A stretch of DNA of 64,000 nt from Lederbergia wuyishanensis (GCF_022900255.1 NZ_JALIRM010000012.1:149831-213830), one strand, 5' to 3'. Positions 24,553 through 33,834 are shown, numbered from the stretch's first letter. A program made the numbers and translations. The notes: generated by a model from the sequence alone, not told the origin.

Positions 24553-25752
24553 ATGAAGAAAAATATTCTTATATCTTCCTTTGATCTGGGAGTAGGTGGT
24601 GTTGAGCGAAGTTTAATCGGATTATTACAAGCAATTGATTATAGTAAGTATGATGTCGATTTAATGCTTTTTAAACATGAAGGTGAGTTTCTTTCATTCT
24701 TACCACCAGGACCAAACTTATTAGGCGAAGTTCCCCAATATAGTACATTTAGAAAATCGATTAAAGAAACGATTGAAGAAGGTCACTACAATATAGGGAT
24801 TTCAAGAATACTAGCTAGAACTTTAAGCACTATGCAAGGAAAATTATTAAAAATAGACGAACCTGGATATTTAAATATCCAATATGGTTGGGAAATGGCT
24901 CAAGCGTTTCTTCCAAAATTACATAAAGAATACGATGTGGCCATAGGATTCCTATGGCCACATCATTTTATAGGGCGAAAAGTAAAAGCTAAGAAAAAAA
25001 TTGGTTGGATTCATACAGATTATTCTAATATTCATGTAAATAAAAAGTTGGAAAATCGAATGTGGAATCAGTTAAATCAAATTGTGGCAGTTTCCGAAGA
25101 TTGTTCGGAAACTTTTTTGAATTTCTTTCCTAATAATAGAGAAAAAACCGTTGTTATTGAAAACATTCTTTCACCAATAATTGTGCACGAACAAGCAAAA
25201 AGTGGGGAAGCACTAGAAATTGAAAAATCAACCGGCAAAACGGTAATAGTGACAGTTGGTCGACTCTCACATGCAAAAGGAATTGATCGGGCAATTAAAG
25301 CATGTAGTGAATTGTTAACAAAGGGATACGACATCACTTGGTATGTTATTGGATTTGGCCCGCTTGAAAATGAACTTCATAAATCAATAAATGATTTAGG
25401 ACTAAATCAGAGATTTTTTTTATTGGGCAAGAAGGTTAATCCATATCCATATATTAAAGCATGTGATATTTACGTTCAGCCTTCTAGATATGAAGGAAAA
25501 GCAGTAACCGTCCGTGAGGCACAAATTTTAGAAAAACCTGTAGTCATTACGAATTTTCCTACCGCACGAAGCCAAGCACAGGATGAATATGATGCATTGA
25601 TTACACCCGATAATGTTGAAGGTATTGTAAATGGGGTTCAAAGATTAATTGACGATTTGGACTTAAAAGGGCAACTAATTTCAAATGTAAGCAAAAGTAA
25701 TTATGGAAATGAAAAAGAAATTGAAAAGTTGTATCGATTAATCGGGGGGTAA
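24553..25752 (+). CDS. Glycosyltransferase (GT4), eps operon
   Basis: A 399-residue GT-B enzyme starting SSFDLGVGGVERSLIGLLQ, with TVGRLSHAKGIDRAI and the donor motif RYEGKAVTVREAQILEKP. Two later genes (32620 and 35277) belong to the same branch: all three share KVKAKKK...W near the domain junction and the NPYPYI..CDIYVQ stretch. The three probably arose by copying within the locus. It is spaced 16 nt from the previous stop and 19 nt from galE. Confidence 0.83.
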   Translation: MKKNILISSFDLGVGGVERSLIGLLQAIDYSKYDVDLMLFKHEGEFLSFLPPGPNLLGEVPQYSTFRKSIKETIEEGHYNIGISRILARTLSTMQGKLLKIDEPGYLNIQYGWEMAQAFLPKLHKEYDVAIGFLWPHHFIGRKVKAKKKIGWIHTDYSNIHVNKKLENRMWNQLNQIVAVSEDCSETFLNFFPNNREKTVVIENILSPIIVHEQAKSGEALEIEKSTGKTVIVTVGRLSHAKGIDRAIKACSELLTKGYDITWYVIGFGPLENELHKSINDLGLNQRFFLLGKKVNPYPYIKACDIYVQPSRYEGKAVTVREAQILEKPVVITNFPTARSQAQDEYDALITPDNVEGIVNGVQRLIDDLDLKGQLISNVSKSNYGNEKEIEKLYRLIGG

Positions 25753-25771
25753 AAAAAGGGGGGAGATTAAA

Positions 25772-26806
25772 ATGGCAGTACTAATCACAGGAGGGGCAGG
25801 CTATATAGGAAGTCACACATGTGTGGAGTTATTAAAAGCAGGTTATGACATTATCGTACTTGATAACTACAAGAATAGTCATCCTGAGTCTCTCAACCGT
25901 GTAAGGCAAATTACGGGTAAAGACTTTAAAGTGTATCAATGTGATTTACTAGATGAAAAGACAATTGAAAAAGTGTTCGAGAAAAATAATATTAATGCAG
26001 TTATCCATTTTGCTGGTTTAAAAGCGGTAGGAGAATCGGTTCAAATTCCCCTTAAATACTATGAATGTAATATACTTGGCACCGTGTATTTATGTAACGT
26101 TATGAAAAAGTATAATATTAAAAATCTAGTTTTTAGTTCATCGGCAACCGTATATGGAGTACCGGAAAGTATTCCAATTTCTGAAGACTCACGGATAAAA
26201 GCAATGAGTCCCTATGGTCGAACGAAGCAAATGCTTGAAGACATATTACGTGATCTTTATACATCAGATCAGGACTGGAGTATTGCATTATTACGATATT
26301 TTAACCCAATCGGAGCCCATGAAAGTGGTCTAATTGGAGAAGCTCCTAGTGGAATCCCGAATAATTTAATGCCTTATATCACTCAGGTTGCGATTGGAAA
26401 CTTAGAGGAACTTACTATCTTTGGCAACAATTATCCAACAAAAGATGGTACGGGTGTAAGAGATTATATTCACGTAGTCGATCTAGCAAAAGGCCATTTA
26501 AAAGCATTAGAAAAAGTGTCCAAATCGACAGGAGTGGAAGCATATAATCTTGGAACTGGGAAAGGATATAGCGTCCTAGAAATAGTGGAGGCATTTGAAA
26601 AAGCTTCAAAAATCAAAATACCATATAAAATTACAGAACCTCGAAAAGGAGATATTGCCATTAGTTATGCAGACCCGTCTAAAGCGTTGAAGGAGCTAGG
26701 GTGGATTGCTGAAAAAGGTATCGAAGAAATGTGCATGGACTCTTGGCGATGGCAATGTAAAAATCCAAATGGATACACAGTAAACCAAGAAGTTTTATCA
26801 AAATAA
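25772..26806 (+). CDS. galE: UDP-glucose 4-epimerase
   Basis: A 344-residue extended SDR. It has TGGAGYIGSHT at the N-terminus, the catalytic Ser in SSSATVYG and YGRTK, and the GalE blocks RYFNPIGAHESG and GTGVRDYIHVVDLA. It interconverts UDP-glucose and UDP-galactose with bound NAD. With galU upstream it supplies UDP-galactose to the transferases of this operon. RBS GGGGGGAG precedes ATG 25772. Confidence 0.94.
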   Translation: MAVLITGGAGYIGSHTCVELLKAGYDIIVLDNYKNSHPESLNRVRQITGKDFKVYQCDLLDEKTIEKVFEKNNINAVIHFAGLKAVGESVQIPLKYYECNILGTVYLCNVMKKYNIKNLVFSSSATVYGVPESIPISEDSRIKAMSPYGRTKQMLEDILRDLYTSDQDWSIALLRYFNPIGAHESGLIGEAPSGIPNNLMPYITQVAIGNLEELTIFGNNYPTKDGTGVRDYIHVVDLAKGHLKALEKVSKSTGVEAYNLGTGKGYSVLEIVEAFEKASKIKIPYKITEPRKGDIAISYADPSKALKELGWIAEKGIEEMCMDSWRWQCKNPNGYTVNQEVLSK

Positions 26807-26844
26807 AAGATATAGCTAAGGAATAAAGTGAGGAAGATATAGAG

Positions 26845-26997
26845 ATGAGTTTGTGTGAAGGGGAGTTTCAAAAGCAATTCAGAGAATTGTTGGAAGATAT
26901 ATACACAAAGGGACAAGAAACCGAATCCTTATTATTTGAAGATGTTATGGATGAAATAGAAACAAAACTAATAATGTTGCTAGAAATAGCAAATTAA
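26845..26997 (+). CDS. Small acidic protein of unknown function in the eps operon (50 aa)
   Basis: ATG 26845 follows GAGGAAG and gives 50 residues (MSLCEGEFQKQFRELLEDIY.. ending LLEIAN). It is acidic, with no membrane segment, and most of it looks like amphipathic helix. It sits between galE and epsL with close spacing on both sides, so it is co-transcribed. I recognise no domain, and it does not show the Sin domain seen in SinI or SlrA. Partner or regulator roles are open. Confidence 0.55.
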   Translation: MSLCEGEFQKQFRELLEDIYTKGQETESLLFEDVMDEIETKLIMLLEIAN

Positions 26998-27017
26998 TGG
27001 CTAGGAGTTGTGAATAG

Positions 27018-27629
27018 ATGAAAAGACTCTTAGATTTTTTATGTTCCGTATGTATGCTAATAACATTTTTTCCACTTATAATTTGCATTGGACTGCTAGT
27101 TAAAATGAAACTTGGCAGTCCTATTTTTTTTAAACAACAACGCCCAGGTTTAAATGGTAAACCATTTTATTTATATAAGTTTCGTACAATGACCGATGAA
27201 ATGGATGAAGATGGAAAACTTAAGCCGGATGTAATCAGATTGACTTCGTTTGGAAAGTTTTTAAGGAAATATAGTCTTGATGAGCTGCCACAACTTATTA
27301 ATGTTTTAAAAGGTGAGTTAAGTTTAGTAGGTCCACGGCCTCTTTTAATGGAATATTTGTCATTGTATACAGAAGAACAAGCAAAAAGGCATCTTGTTAA
27401 GCCTGGTATTACTGGATGGGCTCAAATAAACGGTCGAAATACAATAAGTTGGGAAAAGAAATTTGAATTAGATTTATGGTATGTCAACAATCAAACATTC
27501 CTTCTTGATATAAAGATATTATTTTTGACGATAAAAAAGGTTTTGTCTTCGGAAGGAATTAATCAAAGTGAACAAGTTACAATGGAAGGTTTCAAAGGAA
27601 CAACATCGTTGGTAAAAGAGGGACAGTAA
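27018..27629 (+). CDS. epsL: EpsL-type undecaprenyl-phosphate sugar-1-phosphate transferase
   Basis: A 203-residue bacterial sugar transferase of the PglC-like small class. It has one N-terminal membrane hairpin (LDFLCSVCMLITFFPLIICIG), then FFKQQRPGLNG, YKFRTMT, SLDELPQLINVL and the conserved LVGPRPL. It starts the lipid-linked unit by moving a phospho-sugar, likely derived from the EpsC/EpsN product, onto undecaprenyl phosphate. It lies upstream of epsN as in B. subtilis, although the acetyltransferase EpsM is not between them; I found no PglD-like gene in the window. Confidence 0.92.
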   Translation: MKRLLDFLCSVCMLITFFPLIICIGLLVKMKLGSPIFFKQQRPGLNGKPFYLYKFRTMTDEMDEDGKLKPDVIRLTSFGKFLRKYSLDELPQLINVLKGELSLVGPRPLLMEYLSLYTEEQAKRHLVKPGITGWAQINGRNTISWEKKFELDLWYVNNQTFLLDIKILFLTIKKVLSSEGINQSEQVTMEGFKGTTSLVKEGQ

Positions 27630-27750
27630 GAAACTTTAATTATTGAATAACTAAAAAAGATAAACAAAATAGCCAATTGGAAATTTGAAAAATGTATTGA
27701 AAATTGATTCTCATAATTATAAGAATAAAACATAATTGGAGGAGGAATTG

Positions 27751-28938
27751 ATGAAAAACCCTGTGAAAAATGAAAAAGTTTTACTTTCTCCACCACATTT
27801 GTCCGGGAATGAATGGAAATTTATACAAGAGGCAATTGATACAAATTGGATTGCCCCTCTAGGACCACATGTGGATGGATTTGAGAAGGAAATGGCAAAC
27901 TATTTAGGAGTGAAAGATGCAATTGCTGTCAGCTCAGGAACTGCAGCTATTCATTTAGCTCTTTCTTTGCTAGAAGTCAGTTCGGGTGACATTGTATTTT
28001 GCTCGACTCTTACTTTTGTTGCTAGTGCAAATCCAATTCTTTATCAAGGTGCTATTCCTGTTTTTATTGACTCGGAGCCTGAAACATGGAATATGTCACC
28101 ATCAGCATTGGAAAAGGCTTTTTGCGATGCTGCTTTATCAGGAAAGTTACCAAAGGCTGTTATTGTTGTCAATTTATACGGGCAAAGTGCTAAAATGCAA
28201 GAAATTTTAGCTATTTGCAATCGGTATAATGTACCAATTATAGAAGATGCTGCGGAATCCCTCGGATCCGAATATCAAGGTAGAAAGAGTGGCACTTTAG
28301 GGGAATTTGGTATTTTTTCATTTAATGGAAACAAGATTGTAACTACATCAGGTGGTGGAATGCTTGTATCCGATAATGTTGAAGCGATTCAAAAAGCACG
28401 GTTTTTAGCAACTCAAGCTAAGGACCCTGCACCATACTATCAACATAGCATATTGGGATATAACTATCGCATGAGTAATGTTTTAGCTGGCATTGGAAGA
28501 GCACAACTTCAGGTTTTAGATGAAAGAGTTCTATCCAAAAGGAAGATATTTTCAAAGTACTATGAAGAATTATCGGAATTGCCTGGTATTCAATTTATGC
28601 CTGAATTAGAAGGTACATTATCAAATAGATGGTTGACTACTTTTACCGTAGACTCGATAAAGAGTGGGATATCAGCAGCAGAAATAATTCAAGCTTTTAC
28701 GGATAAACATATTGAAGCTCGTCATGTTTGGAAACCACTCCATTTACAACCTCTATTTAATGGAGCGAAATATTACCCGCATCAAGAATACAAAAATATT
28801 TCTGAAAAGTTATTTAAAACCGGCATATGTCTACCTTCCGGATCTAATATTAATGATCAAGAACAAATGAGGGTGATCGAGAGTCTTAAAATAGCAATTA
28901 GACAAAGAACTGAGATGACCCATCCTATAACGGGATGA
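27751..28938 (+). CDS. epsN: EpsN-type PLP aminotransferase (DegT/DnrJ/EryC1 family)
   Basis: A 395-residue sugar aminotransferase. Typical marks are AVSSGTAAIHLAL (phosphate binding), EDAAESLGSEYQG and FSFNGNKIVTTSGGG with the Schiff-base Lys. It should aminate the 4-keto sugar made by EpsC, giving a UDP-4-amino sugar. ATG 27751 has GGAGGAGGAA upstream; an in-frame TTG at 27736 lies inside that region. The 121-bp gap before it is AT-rich and may hold a weak internal promoter (TTGAAA at 27697), which I cannot confirm. Confidence 0.92.
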   Translation: MKNPVKNEKVLLSPPHLSGNEWKFIQEAIDTNWIAPLGPHVDGFEKEMANYLGVKDAIAVSSGTAAIHLALSLLEVSSGDIVFCSTLTFVASANPILYQGAIPVFIDSEPETWNMSPSALEKAFCDAALSGKLPKAVIVVNLYGQSAKMQEILAICNRYNVPIIEDAAESLGSEYQGRKSGTLGEFGIFSFNGNKIVTTSGGGMLVSDNVEAIQKARFLATQAKDPAPYYQHSILGYNYRMSNVLAGIGRAQLQVLDERVLSKRKIFSKYYEELSELPGIQFMPELEGTLSNRWLTTFTVDSIKSGISAAEIIQAFTDKHIEARHVWKPLHLQPLFNGAKYYPHQEYKNISEKLFKTGICLPSGSNINDQEQMRVIESLKIAIRQRTEMTHPITG

Positions 28939-28953
28939 GAGAGGTAAAAATAT

Positions 28954-29298
28954 ATGATAGGAAAATATATTTATGAAATTAGAAAAAGTAAGGGTCTAAC
29001 TTTAACCGAACTAGCCGATCGAGCGGGAATAGCAAAATCATATTTAAGTAATATTGAAAGAAGTGTAAATAAAAATCCTTCAATTAATGTGGTAGAAAAA
29101 ATTGCTAATGTATTAGATATTGATGTAAGGATGTTATTAAATTCCAGTGTAGATCAAAAGTCTATCCAACTAGATGAGGAGTGGGTTAATTTTGCTCGTG
29201 AACTTAAGGAATCTGGAGTCGACAAGGAACAATTTGCTGAGTACAAAACACTGTTGGAATTTATTAAGTGGAAAAATAGAAATGATGAAAATAATTAA
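28954..29298 (+). CDS. sinR: SinR-family biofilm master repressor
   Basis: A 114-residue protein with both SinR domains. Residues 1-65 are an XRE-type HTH (MIGKYIYEIRKSKGLTLTEL, then AKSYLSNIER), close to B. subtilis SinR. Residues about 75-108 are the Sin dimerisation domain (LDEEWVNFARELKESGV-K-QF, then FIKWKN). SinR represses matrix genes by binding GTTCTYT repeats, and such sites stand before the eps operon (14507) and the lasso cluster (5329). In B. subtilis sinR is with sinI outside eps; here it lies inside eps, giving negative autoregulation if the sites are functional. No SinI-like antagonist is seen in the window. The length excludes SlrR (about 152 aa). Confidence 0.9.
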   Translation: MIGKYIYEIRKSKGLTLTELADRAGIAKSYLSNIERSVNKNPSINVVEKIANVLDIDVRMLLNSSVDQKSIQLDEEWVNFARELKESGVDKEQFAEYKTLLEFIKWKNRNDENN

Positions 29299-29324
29299 GG
29301 TAAAGAGTAAAAGTAGGGGATTGT

Positions 29325-30365
29325 ATGTTGCCAAAGGTAAGTGTAGTAGTCCCAATATATAAGGTTCAAAAGTATATTCGTAGATGTATAGATAGCATTG
29401 TAGAACAAACGTTTCCAAATGTTGAAATCATATTAGTTAACGATGGTTCTCCAGACAATTGTGGACAAATAATAGATGAATATGCAAAAAAAGATCATAG
29501 AATTAAAGTTGTTCATAAGGAAAATGGCGGATTATCAGATGCCAGAAATAAAGGGATGGAATACGTAACTGGAGAATATACACTTTTTGTAGATAGTGAT
29601 GATTGGATAGAAAGGAATATGATTGAGGAATTAGTAAAAATAAGTTTAGATAATCAAGCCGATGTTGTTCAATCGTCTTTTTATTATGCCTATCATGATT
29701 ATTTGCTCTATGATAATCGTTACTTTTCAAAGAATCATCCTAACAAATTATTGAATAATCATGAACTTATGTATGAATTGATATGTAATGAAAAAGTTAA
29801 AAACTTTGCTTGGGGAAAACTTTATAAAACGAATCTTATAAAAGATCTCCAGTTTAAAAAAGGTGTTCTGTTTGAAGATGTATTTTGGTCACATCTTGTA
29901 ATGCAAAGGGTTCATACATACGTGATAACGCATATACCAATGTATTATTATTTTCAACGAAGTGAGAGTATTGTATTCAATTATTCACTGAGGAACTTGG
30001 ATATTATTGAGGGATTAAAGGAAAGACATAAATTTGTTGAACAATATTATCCGAATTTGATTAATGAGTCCTTTAAGGTTATCTTATCAAATTGCTTAAT
30101 CCATTATAATTTGCTTCTTTTGAATCGGGGAATTGATAAAGACGGAAATAGTAAGAAATTGATTAGGTCATTTATCAAGCTGAAATATAAGGAATTTCAG
30201 CTTGCCGTAGAGGGAAATAAAGAACTAAAAATACAGCTTCAATTTTTCAGTGTCCATCCCATAATAAATATTTGCTTTTTGGCGATTAGGAAATTATTTA
30301 GAAAAATAAAGCTTCTACCTCAACCTATTGGATTAGAGAAAAAAAATCTTAGTTTTAAAGTGTAA
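29325..30365 (+). CDS. Glycosyltransferase family 2 protein
   Basis: A 346-residue GT2 enzyme with VSVVVPIYKVQKYIRRCIDSI, NDGSPDN, KENGGLSDARNKG and the DxD-type FVDSDDWIE, a textbook GT-A domain. The C-terminal third is basic and may touch the membrane. It follows sinR by 26 bp and precedes the glycerol-phosphate genes. The donor is unknown. ATG 29325 has AGGGGATT upstream. Confidence 0.87.
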   Translation: MLPKVSVVVPIYKVQKYIRRCIDSIVEQTFPNVEIILVNDGSPDNCGQIIDEYAKKDHRIKVVHKENGGLSDARNKGMEYVTGEYTLFVDSDDWIERNMIEELVKISLDNQADVVQSSFYYAYHDYLLYDNRYFSKNHPNKLLNNHELMYELICNEKVKNFAWGKLYKTNLIKDLQFKKGVLFEDVFWSHLVMQRVHTYVITHIPMYYYFQRSESIVFNYSLRNLDIIEGLKERHKFVEQYYPNLINESFKVILSNCLIHYNLLLLNRGIDKDGNSKKLIRSFIKLKYKEFQLAVEGNKELKIQLQFFSVHPIINICFLAIRKLFRKIKLLPQPIGLEKKNLSFKV

Positions 30366-30381
30366 AAAGGGGATTATATAT

Positions 30382-31566
30382 ATGAATCGGCTAATAGGTA
30401 AACTAAAAATTATATTTAGCCTCATAATTATTCAAGTATTCAATTGTTTTCCTATAAAAAACAATAAAATTATTATGACAAGTTATTATGGGAGTCAGTA
30501 TGGATGTAACCCAAAATATATAACGGAGTATATTATTCAGAATGTTAAAGAACAGTATGATATCGTATGGGCTTTTAATGATATTAAACAGTTTGAACAC
30601 ATACCGTATATTAGGAAAGTTAAGAACATGTCATTAAAGTACTTTTATGAATTATGCACTTCAAAAGTAGTGATTACAAATTATAGAACGACTGATTTGT
30701 TTATAAAAAGAAAAGATCAATACTATATTCAAACATGGCATAGTTCATTAAGGTTAAAACAAATTGAAAAAGATGCAGAAGATAAAATTCCACAATCTTA
30801 TATTGAAATGGCTAAACGTGATTCTAAAAAATGTGACCTCTTACTATCTGGAAGTAAATACACTACAGATATTTTTAAGAGGTCTTTTTGGTATGAGGGT
30901 GAAATTTTTGAACATGGTACACCTAGAAATGACGTGTTTTTTAGCCATTCAGGAGAATTAAAATCAAAGGTATTTAATTCATTGAACATACCTAGTGGTT
31001 CTAAAGTGATTTTATATGCCCCTACTTTTAGGAATCATCAAGATTACACGGTTTATGAATTAGAATATGAAAAAATTATTGATACTCTAGCAAATACATT
31101 TGGTGGGAAGTGGATATTTTTAGTTAAATTACATCCACATTTAATCCCAGTATCTAATAAGGTCATTCAAGGCAACCAAGTTAAAGATGTAACAAGATAT
31201 AACGATATTCAAGAATTACTAAAAATATCTGATGTATTGATTACGGACTATTCTTCTTTAATGTTTGACTATGCAATGACACGAAAAGCATGTTTTTTAT
31301 ATGTTCCTGATTATGAAGATTACGTCGAGAAAGATAGAAACCTATATTTTAATATTTTGGATTTACCATTTAGAGTTGCAACGAATAAGGAAGAACTCTT
31401 ATTTAGAATTAATACTTTTGATTCCAATGCCTATTCTCGGGATTTAAATCACTTTTTCTTTAAAATCGGGTCCTATGAAGATGGAAAGGCAAGTGAAAAT
31501 TTAGTTCGCAGAATTAATAATATCTGTTTTGGTGAAAGTAGGGAGATTATGAATGAAGCCGTATAA
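30382..31566 (+). CDS. CDP-glycerol glycerophosphotransferase family protein (TagB/TagF-like)
   Basis: A 394-residue GT-B protein of the CDP-glycerol:poly(glycerophosphate) transferase family. It has YIQTWHSSLRLKQIEKD, APTFRNH, the helix region LVKLHPH and DVLITDYSSLMFDYAM near the C-terminus, all hallmarks of the family. It would move glycerol-phosphate from CDP-glycerol onto a glycan. The enzyme making CDP-glycerol (TagD) is encoded immediately after, overlapping by 14 nt, so the pair probably puts phosphoglycerol on the repeat unit or starts a teichoic-acid-like chain. The N-terminal hydrophobic segment may bind the membrane. Confidence 0.88.
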   Translation: MNRLIGKLKIIFSLIIIQVFNCFPIKNNKIIMTSYYGSQYGCNPKYITEYIIQNVKEQYDIVWAFNDIKQFEHIPYIRKVKNMSLKYFYELCTSKVVITNYRTTDLFIKRKDQYYIQTWHSSLRLKQIEKDAEDKIPQSYIEMAKRDSKKCDLLLSGSKYTTDIFKRSFWYEGEIFEHGTPRNDVFFSHSGELKSKVFNSLNIPSGSKVILYAPTFRNHQDYTVYELEYEKIIDTLANTFGGKWIFLVKLHPHLIPVSNKVIQGNQVKDVTRYNDIQELLKISDVLITDYSSLMFDYAMTRKACFLYVPDYEDYVEKDRNLYFNILDLPFRVATNKEELLFRINTFDSNAYSRDLNHFFFKIGSYEDGKASENLVRRINNICFGESREIMNEAV

Positions 31567-31969
31567 AATAGGATATACAACTGGAGTTTTTGATTTATTT
31601 CATGTAGGACATTTAAATATTTTAAAAAGAGCAAAGGAACAATGTGAATATCTGATTGTAGGAGTTAGTACGGATGAATTAGTGATGGAATATAAAAATA
31701 AATTGCCAGTTATCCCTCATCAGGAAAGATTTGAAATTGTAAAAGGAATTAAATACGTCGATATGGTTGTACCACAAACAAATAGAGATAAGTTTTTGGC
31801 TTGGGAAAATCTTCAATTTAATGTCATGTTTGTTGGAGATGATTGGAAAGGCAATGCACTTTTTAACAAACTTGAAATAAAGTTTAAAAATGTAGGGGTA
31901 GATATTGTTTATTTCCCGTATACTATAGGAGTTTCTTCTACGATTGTGAAGGAGAAAATCAATATCTAA
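31553..31969 (+). CDS. tagD: Glycerol-3-phosphate cytidylyltransferase
   Basis: A 138-residue cytidylyltransferase of the TagD family: GYTTGVFDLFHVGHLNILKRA at the N-terminus carries the HxGH catalytic motif, and YTIGVSSTIVKEKI ends the protein (the ISTT-type loop). It makes CDP-glycerol from CTP and sn-glycerol-3-phosphate. It overlaps the upstream glycerophosphotransferase gene by 14 nt. Besides TagD of wall teichoic acid synthesis, such genes recur in capsule loci with phosphoglycerol decoration, which I favour here. Confidence 0.93.
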   Translation: MKPYKIGYTTGVFDLFHVGHLNILKRAKEQCEYLIVGVSTDELVMEYKNKLPVIPHQERFEIVKGIKYVDMVVPQTNRDKFLAWENLQFNVMFVGDDWKGNALFNKLEIKFKNVGVDIVYFPYTIGVSSTIVKEKINI

Positions 31970-31973
31970 AATC

Positions 31974-32627
31974 ATGAATAGATATATTTCATTCACTAAT
32001 TCATTGGGATTTAATGAAAACATATCAAAAATAAAGAGCTTTATTTTATTGTTTCATTGTAAACCATTGATGCCAAAAAACCCTTTGAAAAGGTTTTTAG
32101 TTATTTTTAACTATCTTAAATTTAATAATAAGAAGAAAGATCATGAGGAATATTTCCTCCCGGTAAATGGTGATATTTATTTTAAAGTGGGAGATTCCAA
32201 TTATAAAATTATTTCTTTTAAAAAGGATGTTATTTATACAGTTTTAATCACTTATGATAAGCAGCTGTATAAAAAACTCAATTATCGAAAATTTACTAAA
32301 ACGTATGAAGAAAAATTAAATATTGTTAAAAAAACGGAGTAATTAAAGGGAAGTTTTATAATGGACATCACCCCAATTTATTAAAGATAAAACCTTATTT
32401 GCTGTTACAAATGAAACCAAAAACAGTATCAATTATATATTTATCTCCAAAACTTTCACTTTGAAAATTTATTATTATTTTATTTAGAAGATATATATTT
32501 AAGATTAACTCAATTTGAATCAAGAAAGTTTGCAAATGACTTTTCTAAACATATTATATTAAACATATGTAAATTTGAAGATGAAATAAAGATAAATAGT
32601 ACTTATAAGGAGAAAAAAATTGGATAA
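31974..32627 (+). pseudogene. Decayed phosphotransferase-like gene (paralogue of 38516-39649)
   Basis: The first part is an intact 122-residue frame (31974-32342). Coding-like sequence goes on in other frames: NGVIKGKFYNGHHPNLLK from about 32331, then a frame reading FENLLLFYLEDIYLRLTQFE and on to a stop at 32625-32627. That last piece resembles the C-terminus of the 38516 protein (KLFYLESIYLDIENRID). The part that would hold the HGD catalytic loop is missing. So this looks like a broken, partly deleted copy of the APH-fold kinase gene; the first 122 residues could still be made but should be inactive. Similarity was judged by eye. Confidence 0.6.
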
Positions 32628-33834
32628 TAGAATGGAACAAAAAAAGAAAGAGAATATATTGTTTGTTATAGATTCATTAGATTGTGCTGGAGCAGAAAAA
32701 AGTCTAGTAACATTACTATCTCTTTTGGATTATTCGAAGTATTCGGTTGATCTTCTTTTATTTGCACATGGGAATATTTTGGAAAAATTGGTACCAAATA
32801 AAGTAAATATTTTAAGTCCACTCTCTTATACAAAATATTCCTCACTAAGTATTAACGAAGCTTTTTTACTTTCAATAAAAAAAGCTAATTTTAATATGTT
32901 TTACTCTAGGATAAAATATTCAATTGCAATTCGTTTGCAACGCTTAAGAAACTCACAGAAAGCAAGGGTTTATTGGGAAAATGTTTCAAAAGTAATAGAA
33001 AATAATCCTAAACAGTACGATATTGCAATTAGTTATGCACAAGGTGTTCCGACATTTTATGTTGCCGAAAAAGTAAAAGCTAAGAAAAAATTTGCCTGGG
33101 TAAACGTTAGTTATCGATTAGGTGGAAAAGAAAAAGAGTTTCAAAAAAAATATTATGACCAGTATGATAAAATTGTTGCCGTTTCTGATTCAACAAAAGA
33201 TATATTTTTAGAAACGTTTCCTGAGTACGTAAATAAAATGGATGTAATTTACGATATTAATAATCCGAAATTTATCTTCGAAATGTCAAAAATAGGTGAT
33301 AGTTATGAAGATGGGTTTAATGGCCTAAGAATTCTTACGATAGGAAGACTTGCACTACAAAAAGGATATGATCTTGCCTTAGAGACATGCGCCATCCTTA
33401 AAGAAAAGGGAATAAATTTTAGATGGTATGCATTGGGAAAAGGACCATTAGAAGAAGAGATTAAAGATAAAATAGTTAAATATGATCTAACTGAGAACTT
33501 TAAATTGTTAGGTGTTAGAGCAAATCCTTATCCTTATATTAGAGACTCCGATATTTACGTACAAACTTCAAGGTTTGAGGGATTTGGTCTAGCTATTGCG
33601 GAAGCCAGAATGCTTAATATTCCTGTAGTAACTACGAATTTTGATGCTGTATTTAATCAAATGAAGGATGGAAAGAATGGTCTTGTAGTTGATATGGAAC
33701 CAAATGCTATTTCTGAAGGAATAATAAAACTGATAAATGATGTAAAGCTAAAAAATAATATAATTGAGTACTTAAAAACTGAACAAAAAGGAAATATTGA
33801 AGAAATTGATAAATTTTATAGATTAATTGGATAG
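32620..33834 (+). CDS. Glycosyltransferase (GT4)
   Basis: A 404-residue GT-B enzyme: LFVIDSLDCAGAEKSLVTLL, VKAKKKFAWVNVSYR, TIGRLALQKGYDLAL, NPYPYIRDSDIYVQ and the donor motif RFEGFGLAIAEARMLNIP. It is a paralogue of the products of 24553 and 35277. It starts at TTG 32620, 7 nt after AAGGAG, overlapping the last bases of the upstream decayed frame. The 406-bp gap after it contains a terminator-like hairpin, so a transcript may end here. Confidence 0.85.
   Translation: MDNRMEQKKKENILFVIDSLDCAGAEKSLVTLLSLLDYSKYSVDLLLFAHGNILEKLVPNKVNILSPLSYTKYSSLSINEAFLLSIKKANFNMFYSRIKYSIAIRLQRLRNSQKARVYWENVSKVIENNPKQYDIAISYAQGVPTFYVAEKVKAKKKFAWVNVSYRLGGKEKEFQKKYYDQYDKIVAVSDSTKDIFLETFPEYVNKMDVIYDINNPKFIFEMSKIGDSYEDGFNGLRILTIGRLALQKGYDLALETCAILKEKGINFRWYALGKGPLEEEIKDKIVKYDLTENFKLLGVRANPYPYIRDSDIYVQTSRFEGFGLAIAEARMLNIPVVTTNFDAVFNQMKDGKNGLVVDMEPNAISEGIIKLINDVKLKNNIIEYLKTEQKGNIEEIDKFYRLIG

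Noticed and set aside
27697..27735. Possible Fur/PerR-like box and internal promoter before epsN
   Set aside because: ATTCTCATAATTATAAGAAT is only loosely palindromic against the 7-1-7 box, and the hexamers have poor spacing.
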